A DNA stretch of 64,000 nucleotides from Todiramphus chloris collaris. Lineage: Eukaryota; Chordata; Aves; Coraciiformes; Alcedinidae. Below, piece by piece: positions 54,435 through 64,000 of this stretch (its first letter is position 1; every line of letters starts with the position of its first letter). Made by a program: the position numbers and the translations under genes. The notes below the pieces were generated by a model, which saw nothing but the letters and a program-made list of their open reading frames with translations, searched no databases and was not told the DNA's origin. The stretch is taken from assembly GCA_025345505.1 (NCBI GenBank), contig JANVCC010009895.1, forward strand, positions 705,312-769,311, written 5' to 3'.

Positions 54435-57400
54435 GCTAGTCCTTTTACCATGGAAGCCAAAGAAATGATGGAATGTATCCAGGAATTCCCTGAACACTAT
54501 AAAGTTATTTTGGATAGACTGAATGAACAACGTGAGCAGGACCAGTTTACAGATATCACTCTGATTGTTGATGGTATGTACAGGCCTGAGAAGCAGTTGG
54601 TATACAGAGAATTCTGGAAGCTGTGCTAGGAAGCTGTTTGGTTTGTTACAGGTCATCTATCAAACTGGGTTGCTAATGAATTCTTGGTTCTGTATTGGTG
54701 TATGAGTTGCTCACAGTTTCATTTAAAATCTTGGGCTGAACAGAGTCTCCAGCAGTGATTAAAAATTTTTCTTCTGCTTTTCCAAACAAGGGGCTAAATA
54801 TTTTCAGATAGAAGCTCACTTTGAAACTGCTGTACTATATTTAATGTGTTGTCTAAGGATTTCCAAAACATTTTAAAAATATCTTTCTCTAACTTGAGCT
54901 GACTGTATGCAGAGAACTTATATGAATATTGGTTGATTGTTTGTTTTAAAAAAAAGCACACACACACACACAAAAACCCAACAGCTTGAAATAAGGTGGC
55001 CTTCTTGCTTCTCAGGTATCTGCCTACTATTTTAATATATAGTTAAAGTAGGGTAGAACAACTCACTTTTCTTTTTCTACGTGTTCTAAAGAGATAAGTA
55101 TTAGTTTAAAAGGAAGACAGAAATATAAGTGCTTATTATCTCATTAGAAAAGGTGGTGTCTGATAGATCACCTAATATTGCTTCTCATCCCAAACATGTC
55201 TTAGAATGAATGAGCACTTCAAGGAAGATAGGCATTGTCCACTAGGACAGACCTAGCTAAAGGAGTACCACCTGATCCTTAAAAGAACTCACTTGAAGGA
55301 AACAGGTCCTACAGAGCCTGAATTAGGAAAAAAAAAAAAAGTAAGCAAATGAAGAAGAAAAAAAGTACTCTTCTGAAATCACTGTAGTTTCACTGAAAAT
55401 GCATGCACAAAACTTAGCCTGAATGTTTGTTCCTGCTCTAGTATTACCAAATCCACATGTTGAGCTCAAAACTGTTTTCTCGTGCAGCTGTGTAGTTCTA
55501 ATCCATGTTGCTTCTCTTACCTCTGTCCAATGGAGCCTTATGAATGTTCATGCCTGTACCAGGGAGAAGGCAATACAGTGATGGGGAATACACAGTCTGG
55601 AGAACAGGAAGAACAGAGCAGAACTACTTCTGTTCTTCAGGGGTCTTTATGCTGGCAAAAGTGATGATAAAATACATCTGTATGTAAGAGCAGCAAAAAC
55701 CAAGGAAAGCCTGGGTAAAACCTGAGAGCCGAGCCCAAGACATACAGGAAAAAGTTTGCACAGGAATTTGCCATAACTTAAATATCTGAAAAGAGAAACA
55801 CTCTGGAGTGAGTCCTCCAGCTGATTGAGTTGCAGAGCTTCAACAAGGTCAGTGATGTCAGCAAGGGTCTGCATAAGATGGCCAGGATAGCTGCAGTGAT
55901 ATCCCACGTTACAAGGAGACATACTAAGTGACTATATGCTGCTGGAATAGATTTGTAGACTGTGTGGTTATGCAGCCATTCTCTTCTCTGCATCTGTATT
56001 TATTCTGCACTATAAGTAAGGAAAATGTTATCTTAAACCAAAATTTTTGTCTCTCTTTGTAGGTCACCATTTCAAAGCTCATAAAGCTGTTCTTGCTGCC
56101 TGTAGCCGGTTCTTCTACAAATTCTTCCAAGATTTCACTCAGGAGCCCTTGGTGGAGATTGAAGGTAGTCTAATTTGTGCAAATAAAAACCTTCAAAGTT
56201 GTGTGTCCAAGCTGAAAATGAATGTAGTATCCTTGGTATGGTCTTAAATGCATGCTTAGTCATATTGATTAGCTTTCTAGATCTCAGCTCTTGAGTTGTT
56301 CTGAGGTAGTGTTGTGGTTTAACCCTGGCTGGCAACTAAGCACCACACAGCTGAGCTTGCTCATTTTCCCCCTCCCAGTGGGATGGGGGGAGAATCAGAA
56401 GGGTAAAAGCAAGAAAGAAACTCATGGATTGAGATAAAAACAGTTTAATAATTAAAAATAAATAATATATTTTTTAATGGTAAGAAAAAGAAAAAAAAAT
56501 AACAGAGCGGAAAATAAACCCCAAGAAAGACAAGTGTTAAAAATGAAAACAATTGCTTGCCACCAACTGACCAATGCCCAGCCAGTACCCAAGCCGTGGC
56601 TCCTTTCTCCCTGCCCCCCCCCCCCCCCCCCCCCCCTCCAGTTTTATTGCTGAACAAGACATCTTGTGGTACGGATTATCCCTTTAGTCAGTTGGGATTA
56701 GCTGTCCCAGCTGTGTCCCCTCCAACTTCTTGTGTACCTCCAACCTACTCGTTGGTAGGGCAGTCTGAGGAGCAGAAAAGGCCTTGACTGTGTAAGCACT
56801 GCTCAGCAGTAACTAAAACATGCCTGTATTATCAACACTATTTAGGCACAAATCCAAAACATAGCCCCATAGTAGTTACTATGAACAAATTTTTAAATCT
56901 ATTACAGTCAAAACTAGTACAGGTAGCTATTGCCACTGGAAACTTCCCCTGAAGAAAAACTGAAAAGAAAAAAATGCCTTGGCTGGGGTGCAAGAACAAG
57001 ATAGATGTGGAGCAATACTTGTCTGGTAGGCAAGGAGCGATTTCCTAGAGCAATATTTCAGCTTCTGGTAACTTGATGTTCAGAGGTCTCTTGAGAGAGA
57101 GATCATATTTTTATGTTTAAATTTATACTTTTCTTTATTCTATACAAGAAAATTTTTGTCCATCTTGTTCTTCCCTTTATCTTTATCGTGGAATGACTCT
57201 GTAGTTGTTCAAGATTCACATGTTTCTATAGTAGACTTTTTATTCCAATGTGAACCTTTCAAAGGTGGCATCTTCATGAAACTGTTTGTCAAAGTACTGT
57301 GAGCAGGTAAGTGTGCAAGACTGAGGAATTGCTGAAAGAGACTGTTTTTCTTGCTTGTAAACAGGTGTAAGTAACATGGCATTTCGTCACCTAATTGAGT

Positions 57401-60400
57401 TCACCTATACAGCAAAACTAATGATCGAAGGTGAGGAAGAAGCAAATGACGTTTGGAAAGCAGCTGAGTATCTACAAATGTTAGAAGCAATCAAAGCACT
57501 TGAAATCAGGTAAACACATAAGCTTCTTTTTCTTCTCAACACTGAAATGTAGAGTCTGGAGAATCCCTTTATAAGAGCTGACTGCCAGTATTTTGCAGTG
57601 CTGTTCTTTGTCCTGGAACCTCCTAAACTTGTGTGGGACCATATACTGTTCTACTACAAGATATGGGTCAGAATTATTAAGGCTAAAAATTGAATGTTGA
57701 ATTCTTTGGACTGGAACTCAGTGACGAGTGACATGGCTGGTATATGTTGCAGACGTAGGGCTGTGACTTTTTGATAACTAATACCAGGTCTCTGTGCACA
57801 CCTGATTGAGAGCTAGGCATACAGTGATGATGTCTATCAAGTAATTAGACATTAACAATTTTGTGCTGGTGTTTTGATTTCATGAAGCTTTCTGCTTTCA
57901 AGAGAATAGGCAGTGTTTTTTTAAAAAACTTCTTGTTGCAAAATTAATCTCTCAAACTTCTTAATCAAATGTAATTATTACAATAGGTTTTATATGGAAT
58001 TAGTACTTAATCAAATGTTGCTGTGACACTTTTTATCCAGTATGAGGAACTGTACTCAATTGCCAAACTCCAACCTGAGAAAAGCAGATGACAGTACCAT
58101 CATGCTATTTTCCTTCCCCTTCCTTCTCTTTCACAAAGTACTGTCATGTTCTCATTCTTTCTGTATGCTACACTGTTCTGTCAAGAAGCAGAGAAAGGAG
58201 CAATAAATGCCTCCCAGCATTATGGTTATCCTTGCTTTCTCTTGTAGACCTGCTGAGAGGTCTTTGTGTTCAGCCTAAGGAAAGACTGTTGCTTCCTCTT
58301 TTTCTCCCCATAGACACACTAGTTGAGGAGAGTGGCATTTACCCCAAGTTCCTCTAGTAGCCAAATGAACAAAACCAAACCAAATCTACATGACATGGTA
58401 CACTGTGAACTTGGTTTTCAACATCAGTGTTGATATTTTATTATTTTTTTGTTTTTAAATCAACTTATTCTGTGGATTGGTAGCAGAGCTGAATAATAAT
58501 AATTTTTTTTAATAGGAAAGATCACAGACTACTAGGGGTTGGAAGGGATCTCTGGAAATCTAGTCCAAACCCCTGATANNNNNNNNNNCTAGGGGTTGGA
58601 AGGGATCTCTGGAAATCTAGTCCAAACCCCTGATAAAGCAGATTCACCTAGAGCAGGTTGCACAGGATTGCATCCAGGAGGGTTTTGAGTCTCCAGAGAA
58701 GGTGACTTCTCTGGGCAGCCTGTTCCAATGCTCTGTCACCCTCACAGTAAAGAACTTTTTCCTCATGTTCAGATGGAACTTTCTGTTACAGTTTGTGCCT
58801 GTTGCCCCTTGTCCTATCACTTGGCACCACTGAAAAGAGACTGGCCCCTTCTACTTGACAACCACCCTTCAGATATTTGTAAACATTAATAAGATCCCCT
58901 CTCAGTCTTCTCCAGGATAAATAGTCCTAGCTCTCTCAGCCTTTCCTTGTAAGAGAGATGTTCCAGTCCCCTCATCATCTTTGTAGCCCTCCATTGGGCT
59001 CTCCAGTAGTTCCTTGTCTCTCTTGAACTGAGGAGCCCAGAACTGGACACAATACTCCAGATGTGGCCTCACCAGGGCAGAATAAAGGGGGAGGGAGAAG
59101 AACCTTCCTTGACGTGCTTGCCACATTCTAATGCATCCCAGGATACCATTGGCCTTCTTGGCTACGAGGGCATACTGCTGGCTCATGGTTAACCTGTTGT
59201 CCACGAGGACTCCCAGGTCCTTCTCTGCATAGCTGCTTTCGAAGCAGATCAACCCCTAACCTGTACTGGTGCATGGGGTTATTCCTTCCCAGGTGCAGGA
59301 CTCTACACTTATTCTTGATGAACTTCATGAGGTTCCCCTCCACCAAACTGTACACTCTGTGCAGATCTCGCTGGATGGCAGCACAGCCCTCTGGTGTGTC
59401 ATCCACTCCTCCCAGTTCTGTATCATCAGCAAACTTGCTGGGGGTACACTCTATCCCTTCATCCAGGTCATTGATGAAGATGTTGAACAAGACTGGACCC
59501 AGTACTGACCCCTGGGAAACACCATTAGCTACAGGCCTCCAACTAGACTCAGCATCACTGAACACAACTCTCCGATCTCTGTCATTCAGCCAGTTCTCAA
59601 TCCACCTTACTGTCCACTCATCTAACCCACACTTCCTAAGCTTCCCTATGAGGATGTTATGGGAGACAGTGCCAAAAGCCTTGTTGGAGTCAAGGTAGAC
59701 AACATCCACTGCTCTCGTTTATCTACTCCACTAGTCACACCATCATATTGGTCAAATATGATTTCCTCTTGGTGAATCCATGCTGACTACTCCTGATAAC
59801 CTTCTTTTCCCCCACATGCTTAGAGATGACCTCCAGAATGAGTTGCTCTATCACCTTCCCAGGGATGGAGGTGAGGCTGACTGGCCTGTAATTTCCTGGG
59901 TCCTCCTTCTTGTCCTTTTTAAAGACTGGAGTGACAATGGTTTTCCTCCAGTCCTCAAGAACCTTCCCTGTTCTCCAAAGATGATGGAGAGTGGCTTAGC
60001 AGTAACATCTGCCAGCAGCTCATGGGTGCATCCCATTGCAGCCCATGGAAATGTGGGTGTCCGGCTTGCCTAAATGATCTCTAACCCAATCCTCCTCGAC
60101 CAAGGGAGAGTCTTCCTTCCTCCAGGCTCTCTCTTACCTCCAGGGTCTAGGATTCCCGAGGGCCAGCCTTAGCAGTAAAGACTGAAGCAAAGAAGTCATT
60201 CATTAAATACATCTTCTTTGTATCCTCCATCACCAGGCCACCCACCTCTATCTGAAGCACGCCCACATTTTCCCTAGTCTGCCTTCTGCTGCTGATGTAC
60301 TTGAAGAAGCCCTTCTTATTGTCCTAGCGAGAGGTGACTAGCAACTTGAATCTTATTTCTGAGTAGACAGGCCAAAGAACTTCTTCCTTTGCAGAAGTTT

Positions 60401-61452
60401 TCTTTCCAAGTACAGAATTTCACAAGTTTCTTATTTAAACCTATGTCATTAGGCTAATTGGCCTTTCTTCTTAATGTGTGTAATGTTCAAGTGGAGCTAT
60501 TTAAAACACTTCAGTAACCTTATGGGTCAAAGGCTCCACAGCTTTATCAGTGCTATTCTACATCTCTAAGGAGTATAGATTAAGGATATATTAGCTTCTA
60601 AATGTATGCAGGTTATGTTGTCATTCATCATTCAGCTTCTTTGAGAAACATCTAGGGAGTGTTTAATGTAGAAGCTCAGTATCAGACAGGAATTGTTATC
60701 TAAGTGCTTATGGATCTTAACTTTGTTTATGCAAATGCTTTTCAGGAACAAAGAAAATTCATCACCCTTAGAATCAAATCAAATGCAAGGTAAAAATAAA
60801 TTGAAAAAGAGGAAGATAGCTGAAACCTCTAATGTTATCGCTGAAACCTCTAATGTTATCACAGAAACACTGCCATCTGCAGAATCAGAACCGGTTGAAA
60901 TTGAAGTTGAAATTGCTGAGGGGAGAATTGAAGTGGAAGATAACAGCATTGAAACATTTGAAGTAGCTTCTGCAGAACAATCCATGAAGTACATACAGAC
61001 AACGGGTACATCAGATGAATCTGCTTTGGCTCTTTTGGCAGATATAACCAGTAAGTATCGTCAGGGAGAGACAAAATGCCAAACTGAAGAAGAAGGTGAT
61101 GGTGCAACTGATCCCTCATGCAAACAGGTAGAAGGTATTGAAATTGTGGAACTTCAGCTGTCACATGTGAAGAATATGTTCCACTGTGAGAAATGCAACC
61201 GTTCGTTTAAATTGTTTTACCATTTTAAGGAACACATGAAAACACACTCTACTGGGAGTTACAAGTGTGACATATGCAATAAAAGGTACCTACGAGAGAG
61301 TGCTTTGAAGCAGCACCTCACCTATTGCCACCTTGATGAAGGTGGTGCCAGCAAGAAGCAAAGACCTGGTAAAAAAATACATATATGCCAGTACTGTGAT
61401 AAGCAGTTTGACCACTTTGGGCATTTTAAAGAGCACCTCCGGAAGCACACAG
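54435..61452 (+). CDS. ZNF131: ZNF131 (BTB/POZ zinc finger protein 131), coding exons 1-4; gene continues beyond the window
   Basis: A BTB-C2H2 nuclear transcriptional regulator. Exons: 54435-54573 (ATG 54450-54452), 56063-56164, 57365-57509 and 60746-61452, with AG/GT borders and matching phases. The BTB domain (about residues 20-130) has [43 protein letters not shown] and [14 protein letters not shown] Lys-rich stretch and acidic linker follow ([13 protein letters not shown]). Then come three zinc fingers: FHCEKC...HMKTH, YKCDIC...HLTYCH and HICQYC...HLRKH, with all eight-position Cys/His ligands visible. The family has further fingers and a C-terminal region, here off the right edge. The start codon is the first ATG of the exon and matches the family start MEA. 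A 7-codon duplication lies at 60819-60860. Confidence 0.96.
54954..54972. repeat. (CA)n microsatellite
   Basis: Short CA repeat after an A-run in ZNF131 between the exons at 54435 and 56063. The remainder of that 1.5-kb intron shows nothing else. Confidence 0.85.
56310..56921 (-). mobile_element. Solo LTR (612 bp) with perfect 5-bp target duplication
   Basis: TGTTGTGGTTTAACCC to ...CTAGTACA, flanked by GGTAG at 56305-56309 and 56922-56926. On the minus strand it is an ERV-L-like LTR (its start corresponds to 'actagttttgactgtaata'). It includes a 23-base C run at 56614-56636. In the ZNF131 intron 56165-57364. Confidence 0.93.
56614..56636. repeat. Poly-C run (23 C) inside LTR
   Basis: Homopolymer in the LTR at 56310; the length is unlikely to be reliable in an assembly. 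Confidence 0.95.
57510..58514 (+). other. ZNF131 intron, unique-looking part
   Basis: Nothing recognised. The ORF at 58088-58357 has no domain and no splice context. Confidence 0.6.
58515..60330 (-). mobile_element. CR1 LINE, antisense, containing an assembly gap
   Basis: 3' end near 58530. The minus-strand frame 59709-59128 gives RT with [34 protein letters not shown] and an intact FADDTELGG active-site box. Further 5' text (upstream RT blocks and linker) reaches about 60330. Frameshifts elsewhere make it dead. It sits in the ZNF131 intron before exon 60746. Confidence 0.93.
58579..58588. other. Assembly gap (10 N) flanked by a 47-bp identical repeat
   Basis: 58532-58578 and 58589-58635 are identical over 47 bases and abut the Ns on either side. 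This is the pattern of two contigs that overlap but were joined without merging. Confidence 0.97.
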
Positions 61453-62814
61453 GTAAGAGCACTGCTATGGTCCCATACTTGTGGTTTTACCTCAAGCATT
61501 TTGGGGTTTTGCATCTTTTGGGGAAATAAAGAATATGCTGAAGAGAACACATGAGTCCCGAGTGCTAGAAATATTTGGCTTTTAGTTACAACTAAAATGC
61601 TGTTTAGTTTTGGTTTTGTCTGTTGCTTGTTTGCTTGTTTTGTGGGTTTTTGTTGTTGTTTGTTTAGTTTTCCATTGAGATAAACTTTGAGAGATTGAGG
61701 TGGTTAAAAATAGGCACCTAAAACCAGAAAGCACTAATGAAGCTTCTCTCTCAAGTCTATTAAATCTTAAAGATTTTTTCAAAATGATTTCTTAAAGCAT
61801 GTTTTCTTCTTCAAAAGTACCAAACTAAGAAACTGCTCTTATTTTCACAATTCAACTAGTAAATGTTTCTGTTGAAATATGATCTGAACTGTGAATGGTG
61901 GAATACATAAAGGGTTTTTTAAACAAACTTCTTAGAAAAAGCCTATTAATGCATTAGGCATAAAATACCTCCCTAATAACTCTCTCTTGTACCATCTTGT
62001 TTGAAAGTTTCATCCTTGCTCTTGACATCTCATCTAGGATTTAATTTTCTTTGTTAATTAATACAGCAAAACATTTCTTGTGACTATAGTAAGCTTTGTA
62101 ACTGTAAAATCTGACTCTTTGATATCTGGATAGCATCTTTTGAGTACAAAATGACTTGTGTTCCTTCTGTAGAATATGGGAGGTTAAGATGCTATTTCTT
62201 CATCTCACTGAAAAGTCTGTACTATCTGAAAGGTACTGAGAATTAGATAGCTCTGAATGTAAAATAAATGTCCTGATCTTTAATATCTTTCTATTTAATG
62301 TCAGCCATGAGTTATCAGAATTTAATGGAGGGTAGCAGTCCTATTTCTTTTGTAGCTTGTTGCTAAAGCCTTTTAATTGAAACTTCTTTTCATCTGTGTA
62401 TGGATGGGACTGCTAAGTACTGATATATGACACTGTATCCAGTCTACTCCAAATAGTCCCTTAAAAGTTACATTTATAAAAAGTCTTTGGCAAATTCTTG
62501 TCCTCTATGAAGTAGGGAGTGTTTCTCCATTATGACTGAGACAAATACAAACTACTTAACAAAAAACCTTTTCAGAGAAAAGTTTGTGTCAGATAACACA
62601 GTAATCCAAGTATGACAGTATGTTGGTTGCTGTTGTGAAAAAAGATTTTGAGGATGAAGCAACTTGGCATATCACAGGAGATGTAGAGTACTTTAAAAAT
62701 ATTTATTGATACAGGTATAACATATGTAATGTAATTACTTCTACAGCAATTAATTATGTATACATATTTTTATATTTATATAATGATATAATTAATTTAC
62801 CTAATTAATTATAC
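61453..62814 (+). other. ZNF131 intron, unique and AT-rich
   Basis: Begins with the GTAAGA donor at 61453. The last 120 bases before 62815 are almost pure A/T ('aattaattatgtatacat' and similar). No gene or repeat family recognised. Confidence 0.65.
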
Positions 62815-64000
62815 ACCAATGCATGCAGCATGGGGAATAACCAGAAGAAATTGGAGATGTGTGTTCAGTCACAGGGCCATGATCTCATTGCAATTACTGA
62901 GACATGGTGGGATAGCTCACATGACTGGAATGTTGTCATTGACAACTATGTACTTTTTAGGAAAGACAGACCAACAAGGTGTGGTGGTGCAGTTGCTCTT
63001 TATGTGCAAGAGCAACTGGAATGCATTGATCTCTACCCAGGGGTTGATGAAGAACGTGTTGAAAGCTTATGGGTAAGAATTAAGGGGCATGCAAATATGA
63101 GTGAAACTGTTGTGGGTGTCTACTACAGACCCCCAAACCAGGAAGATGATGTCAATGAGGCTTTCTACAGACAGCTGGAAGTAGCCTCAAGATCACATGC
63201 CCTGGTGCTCATGGGTGACTTCAATCACCATGTTGGAAAAGCCACACAGCTAGGCATATACAGTCTAGAAGACTCTTGCAGTGCATTGACGATAACTTTC
63301 TGATGCAGATGGTGGAAGAGCCATCGAGGAGAGGTGTGCTGCTGGACCTCGTATTACTGAACAAAGAAGGTCTGGTTGGGTGCAACCTTGGTGGTAGTAA
63401 TTGTGACATGGTAGAGTTTAGTATCATACGAGGAAGAAGCAGGGCAATAAGTAGGATTGCAACCCTGTCCTTCAGGAAAGCTAACTTTGTCCTCTTCAAA
63501 GACCTAATTGGAGGAATCCCTTGGGCAAAGACTCTAGAAGGTAGGGGTGCCCAAGAGATGGTTAATATTCAAACATCACTTCCTCCCAGCTCAAGATAGG
63601 TGTATTCCTTTGAATAAAAAAATAAGTAGAGGTGTCAGGAGTCCAACATGGATGAGCAAGGAGCTGCTGGAAAATCTCATGTGAAAGAATGAAGTTCACA
63701 GTATGTGGAAAAAGGGACTGGTCTCTTGGGAGAATTATAGGAACACTGTCAGGGTATGTAGGGATGCAACAAGGAAGACCAAGGCCCTCTTGGAATTAAC
63801 TCTGGCAAAGGAAGTAAAAGAGAACAAGAAGGGCTTCTTCAAATACATCAGTGGTAAAAGGAAGACTAGGGAAAATGTGGGCCCACTGATGAATGATGCA
63901 GGAGACCTGGTGACAGAGGATGCAGAGAAGGCAGAGTTACTGAATGTCTTGAGAAAGGAATATTCTCCACAGGTCAATGAGGATTGGGTTAGAGATCATT
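62815..64000 (+). mobile_element. CR1 LINE, sense, endonuclease part of ORF2, cut by the window edge
   Basis: The frame 62830-63303 encodes an APE-type endonuclease: LIAITETWWD (catalytic Glu), [11 protein letters not shown] and LMGDFNHH. A shifted frame from 63276 continues with the end of the domain, where the usual SDH triad reads SNCD. After that comes the linker with STRVMRE-type and GFFKYISGKRKTRENVG-like text. It is the only CR1 in the window that retains the 5' half of ORF2. Confidence 0.93.

Noticed and set aside
1-64000. CRISPR arrays, tRNA or rRNA genes, phage or defence systems
   Set aside because: No spaced short repeats or rRNA were seen. The only tRNA-like matches are the retroviral primer sites. 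The window is vertebrate nuclear DNA.

Overview
This window is vertebrate nuclear DNA, almost certainly avian. It holds parts of two intron-bearing genes on the + strand. Around and between them are chicken-repeat-1 (CR1) LINE fragments and layered endogenous retroviruses (ERVs) and solo LTRs of the kinds found in bird genomes. No operons, bacterial genes or CRISPR arrays are present.

Layout. (1) 1-18921: the last ten coding exons of NCBP1 (large subunit of the nuclear cap-binding complex). All splice sites and phases are consistent and the reading frame is open to the stop. The introns carry CR1 copies, a CR1 split by a solo LTR, and LTR remnants. (2) 18922-22200: NCBP1 3' UTR/flank plus one CR1. 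(3) 22206-46141: an ERV cluster. A decayed retroviral pol (E) is split by a solo LTR. A minus-strand spuma/ERV-L-like provirus (A) is interrupted by a gammaretrovirus-like provirus (B) with a tRNA-Trp-type primer site. A minus-strand relative (D) has been entered by an almost complete plus-strand provirus (C, 38033-44427, 465-bp LTRs, 5-bp target duplication). The LTR of D was itself entered by a 787-bp solo LTR. (4) 46150-47149: a CpG-rich promoter region with a ZNF143/THAP11-type motif and a strong splice donor, read as the ZNF131 promoter and non-coding exon 1. (5) 54435-61452: ZNF131 coding exons with the complete BTB region and the first three zinc fingers; the gene runs off the right edge. 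Its introns hold further CR1 copies, solo LTRs and one assembly gap (58579-58588).

The human orthologues of the two genes lie on different chromosomes (9q22 and 5p12), and both chromosome arms correspond largely to the bird Z. Tandem adjacency here, high ERV load, and no sign of XPA (the usual NCBP1 neighbour) fit a rearranged sex-chromosome segment. A W-linked gametolog block is the most interesting reading, but the sequence alone does not prove it.

The proviruses look non-functional (frameshifts, stops, deletions, an altered RT active site). They nevertheless show shared architecture worth follow-up: membrane-protein-like ORFs between primer site and gag, an in-frame UAG at the gag/pro junction in two copies, and a basic Gag C-terminus without a zinc knuckle.
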